From NCBI GenBank assembly GCA_023807065.1, contig JAJJLU010000736.1:1-20730 (forward strand): a stretch of 20,730 nt of DNA. Reading direction: 5' to 3'. Source of the DNA: Isotricha intestinalis. Its lineage: Eukaryota > Ciliophora > Litostomatea > Vestibuliferida > Isotrichidae. Numbering within the stretch: the first letter of the stretch is position 1; every line of letters begins with the position of its first letter. The notes under the pieces were generated by a model. That model had not been told where the DNA came from, searched no databases, and saw only the letters and a list, made by a program, of their open reading frames with translations. The translations under genes were made by a program, and so were the position numbers. Shown piece by piece: positions 18,558-20,730 of this stretch.

Positions 18558-19205
18558 TTAACAACAACAACATTTTTTATTTTTTCTTTTATCTTTATAT
18601 GGAATTAATTCTCTTAAATAAGATGGTTTATTATCATATTCTATAAAATTCAAATCACTGTCCATACTATTCATTCTTATTTCAGCTCTTCTTATAACTT
18701 CTTCAGAAATTTTTACAAAAGTAGTTTTAACATTAATATTATTTTTCCCACTTGCTTCAACGAATGTAAAGTTATATTTAATTGCTAAATTATTGCCTTC
18801 TTTTTCAGTAACAATTCTTTCATCAGAATCACATTTATTTGCTACTAAAATTATAGGAATATTATCATTTACATTTTTTATATATTTTATCCAATTCTCA
18901 ACATGATCAAAACTATCTTGATTTGTTATATCATACATTACAATTATTCCTTGCACTTTGAGAAATAAACTTCTATTTAAAGAAAGATCTTTTTCATCTC
19001 CTTTTGAATCCCAAATTTGAAGTTTTATTTTTTTATCATGTTTTAACTTTAATAATGAAGTTTTATTGTCAAAACCCTCAGAAGGTTTATAATTATAATC
19101 AAATTTCCCTTCTATAAATTGAGATATAAAATTAGTTTTTCCAACTTGTGAGTCCCCTACTATTAATAATTTTATTATATCTTCATATTCAGAAGGAACT
19201 ATCAT
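18558..19205 (-). CDS. divergent Rab-type small GTPase
   Basis: One frame of 215 residues, convergent with the ATG11-like gene (165-base spacer). Rab GTPases switch between GDP and GTP forms to direct vesicle traffic. Visible motifs: P-loop GDSQVGKT (17-24), DITN-type segment YDITNQDSF, NKCD (123-126) and EASGK (150-154, the base-contact motif), with a C-terminal KCCCC for prenylation. RabF-like elements are recognisable around residues 60-95. Two core parts are altered: the universal WDTAGQE is WDSKGDE (65-71), losing the catalytic Gln, and switch I reads YKPSEGFDNKT (39-49), so the conserved Thr-Ile-Gly is Ser-Glu-Gly. Hydrolysis and effector binding may be unusual. The subfamily cannot be assigned. 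Confidence 0.92.
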   Translation of the reverse strand: MIVPSEYEDIIKLLIVGDSQVGKTNFISQFIEGKFDYNYKPSEGFDNKTSLLKLKHDKKIKLQIWDSKGDEKDLSLNRSLFLKVQGIIVMYDITNQDSFDHVENWIKYIKNVNDNIPIILVANKCDSDERIVTEKEGNNLAIKYNFTFVEASGKNNINVKTTFVKISEEVIRRAEIRMNSMDSDLNFIEYDNKPSYLRELIPYKDKRKNKKCCCC

Positions 19206-19335
19206 TTAATTTTTTTATTTTAAATTTTCAAAAATAAAAATAATTTTCAAAACTTGTTTTTTGAATTTTTTTATTTCTAAATTAATTTATACAATAATAA
19301 GTTTTTAATATATAAATTACCTTTTTATTTATAAT

Positions 19336-19794
19336 TTAAATATTTTTTGAATCATTAATTTTAGTTCCATAAATATCTGTATATAATTTTATAGTCATAA
19401 AAACAATTTTTCCAAACTAAACTCATTTATATTTATTATTCTAATTGAAACTTTAAATTAATCTTTATTTACTATATGTTTTATTCATTTAATTATTTTT
19501 ACTAATTTCATAAGTTTACATCATCAAAAAAATTATATTTTATGACTAAAATCATCGAAGTTTAAATCTTTAATTTTATATTTTTGTACAAATTTGTTCC
19601 AATCTATATTTCATTATATTGTACAATTGAATTAAGTTTTAATTCTGTTCATTAAGAAAGTAAAGAAAAAATAAAAACAAGATAACTTCTCCTCTTTCTT
19701 CGGGAACTAAAGGTTAATTATTATTTATTTTTGGAAATCTATTAATTTTGGCTTTTACAAATTTACAAATTTGTTTCAGAAAGTATAAAATATA
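19336..19794 (-). pseudogene. possible decayed gene fragment near the chromosome end
   Basis: The minus strand reads for about 80 codons in one frame with only two TAA interruptions: FLKQICKFVKAKINRFPKI, then PLVPEERGEVILFLFFLYFL, then NLIQLYNIMKYRLEQICTKI. After frame changes there are DLNFDDFSHKI and a last segment MTIKLYTDIYGTKINDSKNI ending at TAA 19338-19336. Random sequence this AT-rich should stop about every ten codons, so the openness is suggestive only. No family was recognised. Confidence 0.3.
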
Positions 19795-20363
19795 ACTCTT
19801 ATTTTAATAAATATAAAAATAAAATTTAAAATATCATTTAAAAAAAAGAAAACGATGAGAAAAATACAATTAAGTTGTAAGAATACTTTTAGTCATTATC
19901 TAAAAAGAAATATAATCTCATGATTAATATAAATAAAATATAATTCTTATATTTTTATAAGAAATATATTTTACTCCAATAATCTCAAATTCACATTTAT
20001 CATTGTATTTTATGATTTTAAATCTCTATAATATACTTTTAGAGAAAGACAATGTAATTATTGTTTTAATAATTATTATAAATACACCTTCATTAAATAA
20101 TTACTATTTCATTAAATAATTCTTTATTTGGCTAATATTCTGTTATTATATAGTATAATTTAGATATTGAAAAAAAGTTCATTATTTTTATTTTTGATTA
20201 TCTAATTGCTTTAAATGTGATATTATTTTATCTTCTTCTAATTTTGAATTTGCTGTTTTTATTATTTTCATTGAAATTCTTTTCTAAATAAATGAAATTC
20301 AGTAGAATTAAAAATTGTAATTATTGAATATAATAATAGTGGATTTCATCACCTCATATTATT

Positions 20364-20419
20364 GAATTAGGTGGATGGCGACTTTTGAAAAAAAAGGATT
20401 TTTAGAGAATTAGGTGGAT
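20364..20419 (+). repeat. 13-base direct repeat GAATTAGGTGGAT, two copies
   Basis: GAATTAGGTGGAT occurs at 20364-20376 and again at 20407-20419, 43 bases apart start to start. The block around it (20341-20420) is noticeably richer in G than the flanking A/T-rich DNA and lies about 300 bases from the chromosome end. No function is known; it could be a subtelomeric element or a remnant of a longer tandem repeat. Confidence 0.7.
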
Positions 20420-20713
20420 TCAAAAATTTTTAGAAAATTTTAGATTAATTTACTATAATAACTTTTCATAATTATAGGTTTAATTTTTAAAACTAAAAAA
20501 AATATTCTAAACAAATTATGCCATTTTTTAATTTTAGATTTAAAAAATGTAATGATGTTTAATTAAATTGTGTGATATAAACATTCAAATTAAATATATA
20601 TAAAAATTATAAATTGTATTTTAAATTATTTTTGATAAATTTATTAAAATCTTTATTAATATAATTTAATAAATTGTTATTTATTTATTAAAATGAAATA
20701 TTAAAACCATAAT

Positions 20714-20730
20714 GGGGATTGGGGATTGGG
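20714..20730 (+). repeat. telomere-like repeat (GGGGATT)n at the window's right end
   Basis: The last 17 bases are GGGG-ATT-GGGG-ATT-GGG, 2.5 copies of a 7-base unit cut by the window end. The G-rich strand runs 5' to 3' toward the end, the orientation of every known telomere. The C-rich form is CCCCAAT. Runs of four G occur nowhere else in the stretch leading up to it. Ciliate telomeres are of the C4A2 or C4A4 class; a C4A2T unit has, as I recall, been reported for rumen ciliates. With only 2.5 copies the call needs reads or neighbouring contigs to confirm. Confidence 0.75.

Larger units (their letters stand above)
19206..20713. other. gene-poor subtelomeric region
   Basis: About 1.5 kb between the start of the Rab gene and the telomere-like end. 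It should contain the Rab promoter in its left part. It holds a decayed minus-strand stretch (19336-19794), a 27-codon minus-strand frame (20271-20188, MKIIKTANSKLEEDKIISHL...) too short to call, and a 13-base direct repeat at 20364 and 20407. From 20430 to the end it is nearly pure A/T. No intact gene is seen. Confidence 0.55.

Noticed and set aside
19680..19720. Slightly GC-richer patch with CTTCGGGAAC considered as a tRNA T-arm
   Set aside because: No matching acceptor stem, D-arm or anticodon arm could be drawn.
1..20730. Transposons, CRISPR arrays, rRNA or bacterial operon signals
   Set aside because: No transposase motifs, regular spaced repeats, rRNA-like segments or ribosome-binding sites were seen; the content is eukaryotic.

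Overview
The window looks like the end of a chromosome from a very AT-rich protist, most likely a ciliate macronuclear chromosome. The last 17 bases are 2.5 copies of a 7-base G-rich unit (GGGGATT), written with the G-rich strand running toward the end, as a telomere would be. Four genes only become intact when introns of 28-32 bases (GT...AG) are removed. Tiny introns are a ciliate hallmark, although other protists have them too. TAA ends nine of the ten protein genes whose stop is inside the window and TGA ends one. None of the ten needs TAA, TAG or TGA to be read as an amino acid, so the standard code applies. A standard code, extreme AT content, tiny introns and a C4A2T-type telomere together point to a litostome (rumen Entodinium-like) ciliate. 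That assignment is inference, and the telomere comparison is from memory.

Layout from left to right: the 3' end of a nascent-polypeptide-associated complex beta subunit (+, 1-218, with a long Lys tract); a coiled-coil protein with a CHORD-like zinc-binding tail (-, 436-1217, one intron); a decayed gene on the minus strand (1381-2403); a four-helix membrane protein (+, 2579-3195, one intron); a doubtful small minus-strand gene (3223-3432); a long coiled-coil protein (+, 3756-5330); the mRNA 3'-end processing factor CLP1 (+, 5650-7102, one intron); a seven-helix receptor of the cAMP-receptor type (+, 7401-8435); an unrecognised basic protein (+, 9410-10534); a Pumilio/PUF RNA-binding protein (-, 11213-12633, one intron); another decayed stretch (-, 12966-13582); long-form tRNase Z (+, 13670-16060); an ATG11/FIP200-like autophagy scaffold (+, 16170-18392); a divergent Rab GTPase (-, 18558-19205); and about 1.5 kb of gene-poor subtelomeric DNA ending in the telomere-like repeat.

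The genes are not an operon or a pathway cluster. They are ordinary eukaryotic housekeeping and cell-biology genes (translation, mRNA and tRNA 3' processing, mRNA control, signalling, autophagy, membrane traffic) on both strands. Genes are intron-poor. Spacers range from about 100 bases to over 1 kb, and the longer ones hold broken reading frames. No tRNA, rRNA, transposase or CRISPR array was recognised. The most interesting features are the tiny introns, the chromosome end, the motif losses in CLP1 and the Rab protein, the probable ATG11/FIP200 homologue that lacks a C-terminal claw, and the charged repeat that switches meaning between frames in the NAC beta gene.
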